Position numbers and translations under genes: made by a program. Below are positions 12,022-20,970 of a stretch of 34,524 bases of DNA, piece by piece (positions within the stretch are counted from its first letter, which is position 1; each line of letters starts with the position of its first letter). The notes under the pieces are model-generated. The model ran no database searches, was not told the DNA's origin, and saw only the letters and a program-made list of their open reading frames with translations. The DNA comes from Oscillospiraceae bacterium (GTDB taxonomy: Bacteria; Bacillota; Clostridia; Oscillospirales; CAG-272): positions 1-34,524 of the forward strand of contig SVSC01000009.1 of assembly GCA_015064525.1 (NCBI GenBank). Direction: 5' to 3'.

Positions 12022-12402
12022 TCACTTTTCAATCAGCGTTTGTTCCTTTTCCTTCTCCTTGTTGATCTGCTCCTGCTCATAGTTCAAAAGCGCCAGCTTC
12101 TGCACCAGATGATTGAGGCGATGCTTCTGAACCGAGCAATCAATGGATACCTGAAACAGCTTGATCACAATCATAAAGCTGATAAACAGGAACACAAAAT
12201 TGGCGGGAGATTGGATATCCAGCAGCTCCGACGCCCAAATAGCGATCTGCGGGAAAATGCTCACAACCAGAATCAGCGTGGCAAAAAAAATCCAATAGAT
12301 CGAATCGTCAATGTTCAGCTGGGCACGTCGGATCTTCTTCATTACGAAAAAGAAAACGCAAACCGAAGCCACTACCAGAGCAACTCTTAAGATCAAGCTC
12401 AT
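12022..12402 (-). CDS. DUF2304-like small membrane protein
   Basis: 126 aa from MSLILRVALVVASVCVFFFVMKKIRRAQLNIDDSIYWIFFATLILVVSIFPQIAIWASELLDIQSPANFVFLF; ATGA overlap with the upstream GT2; RBS GGAGGGTGAATTT. Confidence 0.8.
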   Translation of the reverse strand: MSLILRVALVVASVCVFFFVMKKIRRAQLNIDDSIYWIFFATLILVVSIFPQIAIWASELLDIQSPANFVFLFISFMIVIKLFQVSIDCSVQKHRLNHLVQKLALLNYEQEQINKEKEKEQTLIEK

Positions 12403-13124
12403 AAATTCACCCTCCTTTTCAGCTTCAGCTTCGGGCGGCACCATTGAATGAACATAATGGAAAAGCACATATGGAGCATATATTTTATGGATCTGGAGAA
12501 ATTAAGATAGCTTTCCCCCGCGATCCGCTCCCGCATCTCCACCTGCACCTCCTCCACAACGGCGCCACTGCGGATCAGGTGCGCCACCGTGTCGGGCTCG
12601 GGGCCGTAGTCCACCTGCTTTGCCATCACGCGGATGGCAGCGCGGCTGAACATCCGCATTCCCGAGGTGGGATCGTTAATGCGCTTGCCGGTTGTGAGGC
12701 GAATGGTGAAGCCGATGATGTTGCTTCCCAGCATCCGCAGGCTACGGGGCTTTTTTTCATCCACGAAGCGGGAACCGATGCAAATGTCGCAATGCTCCAT
12801 CCGCGCCAGCATCTTTTCGATGTACTTGGGATCGTGCTGACCGTCGCCATCGAACTGCAACGCGTATTCGTAGCCGTGGCGATGCGCGTACATCATGCCG
12901 GTTTGCACGCCGTCGGCCAGTCCCACGTTGATGGGCATATCAATAAAGCGGTAGCCTCTGCGCTCACAGATGTCGGCGGTTTTATCCTTGGAGCCGTCAT
13001 TGATCACGAGGTAATCGTATTGAGGATAGTTTTCGATCAGATCATCCACCACCCGCTCAATATTTTCCGCCTCGTTGTAGGCGGGAATGATAATCAACAG
13101 CTTTTTTCCGTATTCTCGTTTCAT
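12399..13124 (-). CDS. GT2 glycosyltransferase, dolichyl/polyprenyl-phosphate mannosyl(hexosyl)transferase-like (DPM1-like)
   Basis: MKREYGKKLLIIIPAYNEAENIERVVDDL...YDYLVINDGSKDKT...ALQFDGDGQHDPKYI...GSRF: DPM1-like GT2 motifs. Confidence 0.9.
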   Translation of the reverse strand: MKREYGKKLLIIIPAYNEAENIERVVDDLIENYPQYDYLVINDGSKDKTADICERRGYRFIDMPINVGLADGVQTGMMYAHRHGYEYALQFDGDGQHDPKYIEKMLARMEHCDICIGSRFVDEKKPRSLRMLGSNIIGFTIRLTTGKRINDPTSGMRMFSRAAIRVMAKQVDYGPEPDTVAHLIRSGAVVEEVQVEMRERIAGESYLNFSRSIKYMLHMCFSIMFIQWCRPKLKLKRRVNL

Positions 13125-13158
13125 AGTTCTTCCTTTCGCTGTCAAGCAGTGAAGCCTT

Positions 13159-14154
13159 TTATGACAAATGGTTGCGTTTTCTCAGATAAACGGCAAGCAG
13201 GGACGAGGTGAGGGAGAAGCCCAGAACACCGCACACGCGGCGCACCAGCCCAACGCTTGGGTGTGTGCTTTCCCGCAGAACGTGACGATATCGCTTCATT
13301 TCGGCAACGTCGGAAGAAACTCGCTCGTCTCGCACCAGCTTGGACTGTCCCATCCACACCGCATAGGGGAAGGACAGATAGGAGATCATGGCGCGGCGCA
13401 GATCGGCGTCCTCCAGCGCCTCCGCCTCCCGCATTTGCCGCAAAAAGACGGTTTTCAGATCGTTCAGCATCCCGTAGGTGATGCGTTGCTTGGTCTGCGC
13501 GCCCTCGTGCCCCTTGCGGTAAACATAGAAGCGCTCGTTGTACCAATCCAACCGACGGGAAAGACGGAACAGATCACCGCAGAAATCAATATCCTCATTT
13601 CTCATGCCAACAGGAAAACGCAAGCCGTTCTCTCGGATGATGGAAGCGCGGATCAGCTTTCCCCACACACAGTAGGTGGAAAAGATATTGGCGCTCATCA
13701 GGTGCAAAATCGCCTCGGACGCGGGCTTGTTCCGTACCCGCGAGCGATCTGCGCAAGGACGGCTCGGCACCCTCTTATCGGTATCCTGCCAATAAACGGT
13801 GCAATCGAACAGCACCATGTCGGCATCCGACTCCGCCAGCTGCGCCACCAGCTCCTCCAGCGCCTGCGGACGCTCCCAGAAATCATCGTTATCGGTAAAG
13901 GTGATGTAATCCCCCGTGGCGCGCTCCAAGCCCATATTTCTTGCGGCAGAGGTGCCGCCGTTCGGTTGGTGAATGGCAACCACGCGGGAATCCTCCCGCG
14001 CCAGCGCGTCACACAAATCGCCGCTGCCGTCGGTGGAGCCGTCGTTTACCAAAAGCACCTCAATATCCCGATAGGTTTGGGAGGTGATGGAGGTCACACA
14101 CTCCCGCAGATAGCGCATGGAGTTATAAACGGGAATGATCACGCTGATCTTCAT
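13159..14154 (-). CDS. GT2 family glycosyltransferase
   Basis: MKISVIIPVYNSMRYLRECVTSITSQTYRDIEVLLVNDGSTDGS...FTDNDDFW (GT-A fold, DxD). Confidence 0.93.
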   Translation of the reverse strand: MKISVIIPVYNSMRYLRECVTSITSQTYRDIEVLLVNDGSTDGSGDLCDALAREDSRVVAIHQPNGGTSAARNMGLERATGDYITFTDNDDFWERPQALEELVAQLAESDADMVLFDCTVYWQDTDKRVPSRPCADRSRVRNKPASEAILHLMSANIFSTYCVWGKLIRASIIRENGLRFPVGMRNEDIDFCGDLFRLSRRLDWYNERFYVYRKGHEGAQTKQRITYGMLNDLKTVFLRQMREAEALEDADLRRAMISYLSFPYAVWMGQSKLVRDERVSSDVAEMKRYRHVLRESTHPSVGLVRRVCGVLGFSLTSSLLAVYLRKRNHLS

Positions 14155-15308
14155 GTCTTCGTCTCCTCTGCTTCCATCAGGGAAAGCAACCGATCGGCTG
14201 TTCTTTCCCAGGTATAGTTTTCAACCACCTCGCGGTAGCAAAGCTCCGCGGCGTTTGCTCGATGCTCCTGGCGGTCCAGCACCGAAACGATCGCATCGTA
14301 CAAGCCGTTGCTGTTGTTATCGGGCAGAATGATGCCATGTGCGGGAGACTTGACGATCTCCTTGGCATCTCCGCAATAGGTTGTGATCACGTAGCATTTG
14401 CAGATCGCCGCCTCCAGCACGCTGGTGGGAAAGCCCTCGGAAACCGACGGCAGGCAGAAGATCTGACTTTGCACCAGCAGAGAGACCACCTCATCCAAAG
14501 GGATCCGCCCCACAAATCGCAAATTAGGAATTTGACGGGATTCCAGCTCCTCCCGCAGATACCCCTCGCCTGCCGCCAACAGCCAAACGTCCTCTCTCCC
14601 GATCCGCGCAAAGGCATCCGCCAGCTCGCGGATCCCCTTCTCCACCGTCAGCCTTCCTACAAAGGCAATGACCTTGGCGTTCTCGGGAATACCGTACTCG
14701 GCTCGGAAATCGCGGGTGGGCGCCGATTTCATGGCTTCGAAGCGATCAACAAAAACAGCGTTTGGCAAATCGGTGTCGGTTTGGATTCCGAAATGGCGAA
14801 CCCATCGGGTTCCCTCTCTCGACACGCAGGCGAATTCCTTACAGTAACGCTTTTCCAGAGCGGTGAGAATATGCTCATACCATTCTCCCAGCTTGGTGGT
14901 GAGCCTTCCGCCCGTGTTCACATGGCTCGATCCGTGATCCATCAGAATGCAACGCACCTTCATTTTTTCCGCAAGACGCACCGCGTAAAGCGACAGCCAA
15001 TAAAAGCGCACGTTCACGAACATCAGATCAAATTTTCGCTCACGGAATTCCTTGGTGAAGGTGCGGAGCGCTCTGCCCGACTTCAAAAACGGGAATCTTC
15101 CGTTCATCAATTGCAGAGACGGCAGGCGAATGATCTCCACGCCCTCCAACTCCTCGGTTTGCACAGTCTTTCCGTTGCAGGAGGTGAGAATCGTAACCGC
15201 ATGCCCACGGGAGGCAAGCTCCCGAGAAAGGTTGGCAACGTAGTTCTCCACCCCACCCGTGTGGGGCAGATACTGCGCTGAAACGATGCAGATCTTTTTG
15301 GAATTCAA
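14151..15308 (-). CDS. GT4 family glycosyltransferase
   Basis: ...KKICIVSAQYLPHTGGVENYVANLSRELASRGHAV...VIAFVGRLTVEKGIRELADAF...LPSVSEGFPTSVLEAA. TTG start at 15308 preferred because of SD AAGGAGTGAGG; alternative ATG at 15332. Confidence 0.92.
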   Translation of the reverse strand: MNSKKICIVSAQYLPHTGGVENYVANLSRELASRGHAVTILTSCNGKTVQTEELEGVEIIRLPSLQLMNGRFPFLKSGRALRTFTKEFRERKFDLMFVNVRFYWLSLYAVRLAEKMKVRCILMDHGSSHVNTGGRLTTKLGEWYEHILTALEKRYCKEFACVSREGTRWVRHFGIQTDTDLPNAVFVDRFEAMKSAPTRDFRAEYGIPENAKVIAFVGRLTVEKGIRELADAFARIGREDVWLLAAGEGYLREELESRQIPNLRFVGRIPLDEVVSLLVQSQIFCLPSVSEGFPTSVLEAAICKCYVITTYCGDAKEIVKSPAHGIILPDNNSNGLYDAIVSVLDRQEHRANAAELCYREVVENYTWERTADRLLSLMEAEETKT

Positions 15309-15315
15309 AGCGACC

Positions 15316-16545
15316 TCACTCCTTGCTTTCATGTTTTTCGGGGATAAAGATTCCCACGCAGAGAATGGCAATGGCAGGCAAAAGCGCCAAAATCAATGCA
15401 TAGCTGGCGCCGTTTGGCCCCAAGCCGCGGATCATAGCGGCGGACGTAGCCAGCGTGATGGCAAAGCCCACAGCCACCGCACCGATGAGATAGCGGAAGC
15501 GGCGTTGAACCGTGGCAAGCATTGCAAACAGACCGAAATAAGAAATGATAAAATTCAAAATCAGAATGGGGTTCAGCATATACACGTAGCTCTCAATCTG
15601 CTCACCGTACACCAGCCGCAGGGCAAAGGCGCCCAGAAACTGCGCCGCGATCATCACAACCGCCGCAACGCCGAAAATGGATACCAGCAGCTTCGTGAGC
15701 AGTCTGCGGTAAGCCGAGCGATCACCCGTTCTCCGATACGCGGCAAATTGGGTTGCAAAAGGATTATAAAGATATCCCGTTGCGATCTGCAACAAAAGCG
15801 CGGGCGCAAAAATGGAAGAATACGCCCCCAAGATCTCTCCGCCGCAAGCTCGTTCCAAAATCAGCTTTGGCAGGGTGGACAGCGCGGTGTAGAGAAACAG
15901 ATACACGCACAGCGGCAGTGCCTCCAGCGCCAGTCGCCCACATTCAAAAGCACCGCCCAGCAAACGGAAGGACGCCAATCGTCGCACCTGCGGCAGATCG
16001 TAGAGGCAGGTGGAGGCAACCGAAAGGACGGTCATAAGCAGAAGGCTTACGTTCAGACTGTGGGTGAACAGATAACCGCCCAGAAAGCAGATCAGCGCGC
16101 CGAGCCCCTTCATGGCGAAGGACTTGCCCGCCACGTCCAGGCGTTCGTTCTTTTGGGCAATGCCGTGGAGCACGTCGGAATAGCTTTCCGCCAAGCGGAA
16201 GAGCATAAAGAGCAGGATCGCGATCTGCTGCTCCGCAGAGTAGCCGCTGAACAGCGCGGCTCCAACGCAAAGAACCAGCGCCCCTCCGCAGGTAATGGCG
16301 CGGAGGGTGAGATAGCCGCTGTCGCTGTACTTTCCCTCCAGATCAGACACCTGAAAATTGCGGATACCGAACATGGCAAGGGTTTGGAAGGTTGCGCTGA
16401 GGGACATGGCAATCGACAAAACGCCCGCGTCCTCCAGGCCTCCCAGCACCGTAACCAGCACCGTGATCAGCCATTGACACATCAGATAAATCACGTTGCC
16501 CGCAGCGTTCCACAGCAGATTCTTCTTCATAGATGACGGTTCCAT
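15316..16545 (-). CDS. Wzx-like flippase / polysaccharide transporter (MOP superfamily)
   Basis: 409 aa, many TM segments; N-terminus MKKNLLWNAAGNVIYLMCQWLITVLVTVLGGLEDAGVLSIAMSLSATFQTLAMFGIRNFQVSD typical of lipopolysaccharide/oligosaccharide flippases. Confidence 0.85.
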   Translation of the reverse strand: MEPSSMKKNLLWNAAGNVIYLMCQWLITVLVTVLGGLEDAGVLSIAMSLSATFQTLAMFGIRNFQVSDLEGKYSDSGYLTLRAITCGGALVLCVGAALFSGYSAEQQIAILLFMLFRLAESYSDVLHGIAQKNERLDVAGKSFAMKGLGALICFLGGYLFTHSLNVSLLLMTVLSVASTCLYDLPQVRRLASFRLLGGAFECGRLALEALPLCVYLFLYTALSTLPKLILERACGGEILGAYSSIFAPALLLQIATGYLYNPFATQFAAYRRTGDRSAYRRLLTKLLVSIFGVAAVVMIAAQFLGAFALRLVYGEQIESYVYMLNPILILNFIISYFGLFAMLATVQRRFRYLIGAVAVGFAITLATSAAMIRGLGPNGASYALILALLPAIAILCVGIFIPEKHESKE

Positions 16546-16557
16546 CGGTCGCCTCCG

Positions 16558-18006
16558 TTACGTCCAATAGCGATCAATGATCGTCAACACCGCAAGCATC
16601 GGCATGGCAACCCCCGCAACACAGGTCAGCCAGCACCAAAAATCCTCCAATGCGCGCCTAAACGGCAATCTGTCCAACAAGCCGTTGGAAAGTGCCAGTA
16701 AAACAAACAGCGCAACGGGAATAAAGTAACGCCCCTGACCGCCGTAAGCGATCTCTCCGCCAACGATCCCAACCAGCACGGGGTTCCAATTCACATACAT
16801 TGCGTAGACCGTTCCCAGGAAAAAGACCGCCACGCCCAAAAGGGAAAGCACCCTTGTCTTCAAAGAAATCCCCTTTGCTCGGCAGGCATCCAACAATGCC
16901 GTGGCACCGATCATTCCAAGGAATATCTGCGTGATGAGATTTGGGAAGAAGGTATCCAACCATCCCAAAACGCCAAAGAACTGCTCCAGCCACGGTCTCC
17001 AGAAGGAGCGTAACGTTTGAAACACGATGATCGGGAATTTGTGGTAATTTTCCGCAAAATACTCCTTTTGCAGGAGCTGCAGATTGGTCTGCTCTACAAC
17101 GGCGTTCGCGGTAGCAAGACCGTTGAAATAGTTGGGCAAAAGGAAGAAGATCACCCCCATCACGCCAACGGCAAGCACCGAAAGCGTCCACTTGCCCCAT
17201 CCGCCGAAATGCTTGACGCCAATCGACAGCAAAACAACAATCAGCGGAACGTACGCCACCTTCACGCCGAACAGCAGTCCGCAAGCAAAGCAAACGGCAA
17301 GGAGATCGCCCATGGTGATCCGATAGTCCTTTCCCGCCGTCAGAATCCGCGTGACGTACGAAAACAGCAAAAACGCCGCGGGGATCAGCATGGCGTCGTA
17401 GGAGGTGGAGGCACCTTGAAAAAGCGCCATGGGCATAAGCGCCAGCAGGAACATGGTGAAGCGGAAGGCTCCTGTTTTGCGAATCGCCCAATGGATGGTC
17501 ACCGCGTAAAACAAAAGATTCACGAGCTTGGAAAGCAGCAGCATCTGATAGGCGTTCAGCCCCCCGATCAGAAGCCGCCAAAGGGCAACCGCGCCGCCCG
17601 CCAGCAGATAGGGGGTGGGATTCAGGGTGGCATGCTCGGTTTCAAAGAAAACCAGCTCCGAAGAGGGCTCTCTCGCAAACAGCTCTCTTTGGGTGGCTCC
17701 GTTGAACCGAATGGGATTGTTCAGCCCGTTGTAGTAGCCGCCGTAGCGCAGCAGATAATCATGCTCCTCGGTTGTAAGATAGCTTCCAATCCTTCCGTTC
17801 TCCACGTCGGCAAACAAACCGCCTCTTGAAATACGGCAGATGTTGGTGAAGTGGGCATTTTCATCGGGGCAAACAAAGGGAGGCTCGAAAAAAATGAGGA
17901 GCAAGCCGAACACAATCGCCAGCACAAAAAAAAGATTGGCAAGCCTCATCGCCCTTCGGTTCTCCTCACCGGTTGTGAAATTGGTAGATCTCATTTCTGT
18001 TGTCAT
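16558..18006 (-). CDS. DUF2142-like polytopic membrane protein (GT-C-like)
   Basis: 482 aa, multiple TM; hallmark EPPFVCPDENAHFTNICRISRGG early loop (P-P-x-PDE-x-HF pattern). Confidence 0.8.
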   Translation of the reverse strand: MTTEMRSTNFTTGEENRRAMRLANLFFVLAIVFGLLLIFFEPPFVCPDENAHFTNICRISRGGLFADVENGRIGSYLTTEEHDYLLRYGGYYNGLNNPIRFNGATQRELFAREPSSELVFFETEHATLNPTPYLLAGGAVALWRLLIGGLNAYQMLLLSKLVNLLFYAVTIHWAIRKTGAFRFTMFLLALMPMALFQGASTSYDAMLIPAAFLLFSYVTRILTAGKDYRITMGDLLAVCFACGLLFGVKVAYVPLIVVLLSIGVKHFGGWGKWTLSVLAVGVMGVIFFLLPNYFNGLATANAVVEQTNLQLLQKEYFAENYHKFPIIVFQTLRSFWRPWLEQFFGVLGWLDTFFPNLITQIFLGMIGATALLDACRAKGISLKTRVLSLLGVAVFFLGTVYAMYVNWNPVLVGIVGGEIAYGGQGRYFIPVALFVLLALSNGLLDRLPFRRALEDFWCWLTCVAGVAMPMLAVLTIIDRYWT

Positions 18007-18081
18007 ATCTGAACTCCTCGCCATGGGGCTGCCGCGCCTGAGGACAGGGACGACAGCCCGTTATGATGGGTCTCGGGGGTC

Positions 18082-20160
18082 TTAATTGTTGGAAGTCTCG
18101 GGAAGCAGTACGTCGAAGGACGCAGTATCCAGAGAAAAATTGGGATTGTAGTAGGGATCGCCCGCTTCCAGCACCTTTGCCCAGCGGTTGCGGAACCGCT
18201 CGCAGTCGCTTTCAAAACGCTTCACGTTCTCCGCAGTGTCATCCTTTCCGCGAGTCTTGGACTCATGGTGATATGCCTCCGCATAGGGAGTCCACACAAT
18301 GAGCCGTCCGCTTTCGCGGATCCGCAGGCAGAAGTCCACGTCGTTGAACGACACGGGGAAGCTTTCGTCCAGTCCTCCCAATTCGCGGTAGACCGACGCC
18401 TTCACCATCATACACGCCGCGGTAACGGCGCTGAGGTTCTGGGCATAGCAGGCTCTTCCCATATAGCCCACGGTGTTTCTCGGCCATTGATGGAAGGCGT
18501 GCCCCGCAATGCGGTGAGCGCCCAGCTTCATGATAATGCCCGCGTGCTGAATGGTGTTATCGGGATAATACAGCATGGCGCCCGCCGCGCCAACGTCCTC
18601 TCGCTGCACGTACATCAGCATTTCCTCGATCCAACGCCTTGTAATGATCTGAATATCATTGTTGAGCAGAATGAGGTATTCACCCTTGGCCTCTGCCGCC
18701 GCGTAGTTGTTGATGGCGGAGTAGTTGAAGGGCTGATCATAGTGCAGAATACGGATATTGGGATGATTTTCAATGCTCTCGTAGTATTCGGTCACCGACC
18801 GCTCGGTGGAGCCGTTGTCCACGATCAGGATCTCATAATTGGGGTAGGCGGTGCGCTCCAGAATGGAGTTGATGCACTTTTTCAGGGTTTTTACATGGTT
18901 CTTGGTGGGAATGATGATGCTCACCAAGTCTTTGGATTTGATCTGATAACGGAGACGGTAGATGGTTGGGAATGCGCGGGAGCTTTCCACCTCCACCTCG
19001 TAGCCCGCCCGACGCAGGCTTTCCTTTACCGCCCGCTTCCCCGCCTCAATCGCGTAGGTTTTGGAATTGATATCCATAGCCACCGACATGGGATGGGAAC
19101 GCCAGAAGTAAAGCAGCTTGCGGATATGAACGATCCGCTTGGCATTCTCGGTGAGGCGCAGGATCATATCGTGGTCCTGACTGCCGTCGTATTCCGAGCG
19201 GAACCGTCCCGTTCTCTCCAGCACCTCCCGACTGAAGGCGGAGAAGTGACAGATATAGTTGTTGGCGCGAAGGTTGTCCGCGGCAAAATCGGGCTTATAG
19301 TGGAAGGTGATGATCTTGCGGATATCGGGACTCTCGAAGGTTGCCTCATCGGTGTAGAGATAGTCGGCATCCTGCTCGCAGATCGCGCGCATCATTTCGT
19401 AAAGCGCGGAGGGATGCAGAATATCGTCATGGTCGAAGAGGGCAATATAGTTTCCCGTTGCCATATCAATGCAGGCATTGGTATTCTCGGAAATGCCCAT
19501 ATTCTTTTCCAGCTTCCGATACTTGATGCGGGGATCTCTCTGCGCCCAGCGCATACATTCCTCGCCCACCTGCGAATGCGCCTGATCGCTTCCGTCGGCA
19601 AGGCAAAGCTCCCAGCCGCCGTAGGTCTGCCCCACAACAGAGCCGATCATCTCGTTGAGAAAATCAATGGGCGTGTTATAGAGCGGCACCAGAATACTGA
19701 AGCAAACGTCGCGGTCGAACAGAACGGCGCTCTCCGCGGCTCTTCTTTCCTCGGAGATGCGACTCAAATCCACCTTGCTCTGCATCCGCTGACGCTTTCT
19801 CTCGGCAAGGTAGAACCTGGTTTTATGGATCGCGCCGCGGAAGCCGCTGGTGCGAACGTAGAATACAAATTTTTTTAACAGCTTCAGGGGCCCTCTGCGA
19901 AACATTCCATGCTTCAAAAAATCCAAGGTGGAGCGCATGGGCTTGGAAATTTTCCAAACGGTGGAGTTGGAAATACAATCGTATTGCTCCTGCAAAAGCT
20001 CCTTCTGGCGGCGCAATTCGTCCCGCTCCTCCACAACGTCGTCGTAGAGCTTTTCCATACGGCGAAGCTGACGGAGCGTGCGTTGCAGATCCGCGCGAAG
20101 CTTTTCCTCGCGTGCCCCTTGGTTTCCCTGATTGCTTGACTTTTGATCCTTGTTATTCAC
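18082..20160 (-). CDS. Large GT2 glycosyltransferase with N-terminal coiled coil and two GT2 regions
   Basis: 692 aa; coiled coil LRQLRRMEKLYDDVVEERDELRRQKELLQEQYD; NSTVWKISKPMR motif; FSILVPLYNTPIDFL...LFDHDDILHP and VSIIIPTKNHVKTLKKCINSILERTAYPNYEILIVDNGSTERS...LLNNDIQI. GTG start. Confidence 0.88.
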   Translation of the reverse strand: MNNKDQKSSNQGNQGAREEKLRADLQRTLRQLRRMEKLYDDVVEERDELRRQKELLQEQYDCISNSTVWKISKPMRSTLDFLKHGMFRRGPLKLLKKFVFYVRTSGFRGAIHKTRFYLAERKRQRMQSKVDLSRISEERRAAESAVLFDRDVCFSILVPLYNTPIDFLNEMIGSVVGQTYGGWELCLADGSDQAHSQVGEECMRWAQRDPRIKYRKLEKNMGISENTNACIDMATGNYIALFDHDDILHPSALYEMMRAICEQDADYLYTDEATFESPDIRKIITFHYKPDFAADNLRANNYICHFSAFSREVLERTGRFRSEYDGSQDHDMILRLTENAKRIVHIRKLLYFWRSHPMSVAMDINSKTYAIEAGKRAVKESLRRAGYEVEVESSRAFPTIYRLRYQIKSKDLVSIIIPTKNHVKTLKKCINSILERTAYPNYEILIVDNGSTERSVTEYYESIENHPNIRILHYDQPFNYSAINNYAAAEAKGEYLILLNNDIQIITRRWIEEMLMYVQREDVGAAGAMLYYPDNTIQHAGIIMKLGAHRIAGHAFHQWPRNTVGYMGRACYAQNLSAVTAACMMVKASVYRELGGLDESFPVSFNDVDFCLRIRESGRLIVWTPYAEAYHHESKTRGKDDTAENVKRFESDCERFRNRWAKVLEAGDPYYNPNFSLDTASFDVLLPETSNN

Positions 20161-20174
20161 CTTTGATACTCAAA

Positions 20175-20192
20175 CGGCTCTCGGGAGAGCCG
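20175..20192. repeat. Intergenic hairpin between wzt-like and large GT2 genes
   Basis: CGGCTCTC-GG-GAGAGCCG, perfect 8-bp arms, no T-tract. Confidence 0.5.
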
Positions 20193-20200
20193 CGCCTTTC

Positions 20201-20956
20201 TCATCTTTCGGATAGCTTATATTGATCGCAGACCTCTTTGGTGGTTCCGATCATTTTCGTAACACCATGCTCCAGCCAGATCACGCGGTTACAAAGTCGC
20301 TCGATCTGCTCAATGGCATGGGAAACGATCAGCACCGTGGTGCCGCCGCTCATCAGCTCGTTGATCCGTCGCTCGCATTTTTGCTGGAACAGAAAATCGC
20401 CAACCGCCAGAATTTCATCCACAATCAGAATATCCGGCTTCACCAGCGTTGCCACCGCAAAGCCCAAGCGCGCGATCATACCCGAAGAAAAGTTTTTGAT
20501 CGCCACGTTTTCAAAGTCTCTCAGCTCAGCAAAATCCAGAATTTCATCGTATTTCGCCTTCACAAATTCACGGTCGAAGCCCAGCACCGAGCCATTGAGG
20601 AAGATATTTTCCTTGGCGGTCAATTCAAAATCAAAGCCCGCGCCCAGCTCAATCATGGGGGAAATGGTGCCGTAGGTACGAACGCTTCCCTCGCTGGGAT
20701 CAATAATCCCCGAGATCAGCTTGAGGAGTGTGCTTTTTCCCGAGCCGTTAAGCCCAACGATTCCCACAACCTCTCCGCGATAAACCTGCAGAGAAACGTT
20801 GGAGAGCGCCACAAATTCCTCATAGCGAACCTGATGCTTCATCACCTTGATCAGGTATTCCTTGAGATTATCCACCTTTTCCTTGGGCATATTGAAACGC
20901 ATGGTCACGTTCTCAACGTCCACAATGACGTTGTCGTTTGTCTTTGTTGCTTCCAA
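20201..20956 (-). CDS. Polysaccharide ABC transporter ATP-binding protein (Wzt/TagH-like, short form)
   Basis: Walker A GLNGSGKST, signature SSGMIARLGFA, Walker B PDILIVDEILAVGD. TTG start at 20956 supported by SD GGAGG; about 251 aa, so no C-terminal substrate-binding domain. Confidence 0.92.
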   Translation of the reverse strand: MEATKTNDNVIVDVENVTMRFNMPKEKVDNLKEYLIKVMKHQVRYEEFVALSNVSLQVYRGEVVGIVGLNGSGKSTLLKLISGIIDPSEGSVRTYGTISPMIELGAGFDFELTAKENIFLNGSVLGFDREFVKAKYDEILDFAELRDFENVAIKNFSSGMIARLGFAVATLVKPDILIVDEILAVGDFLFQQKCERRINELMSGGTTVLIVSHAIEQIERLCNRVIWLEHGVTKMIGTTKEVCDQYKLSER

Positions 20957-20970
20957 AATGTCCTCCGTTC

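Noticed and set aside
11834-12025. 63-aa - strand ORF between DUF2304 and GDPD genes
   Set aside because: Overlaps the operon terminator and the GDPD promoter.
18265-19878. 537-aa + strand ORF antisense to the large GT2 gene
   Set aside because: Shadow ORF: low-complexity His/Val/Gly-rich translation with no recognisable domain or good RBS, while the opposite strand encodes a clear glycosyltransferase.
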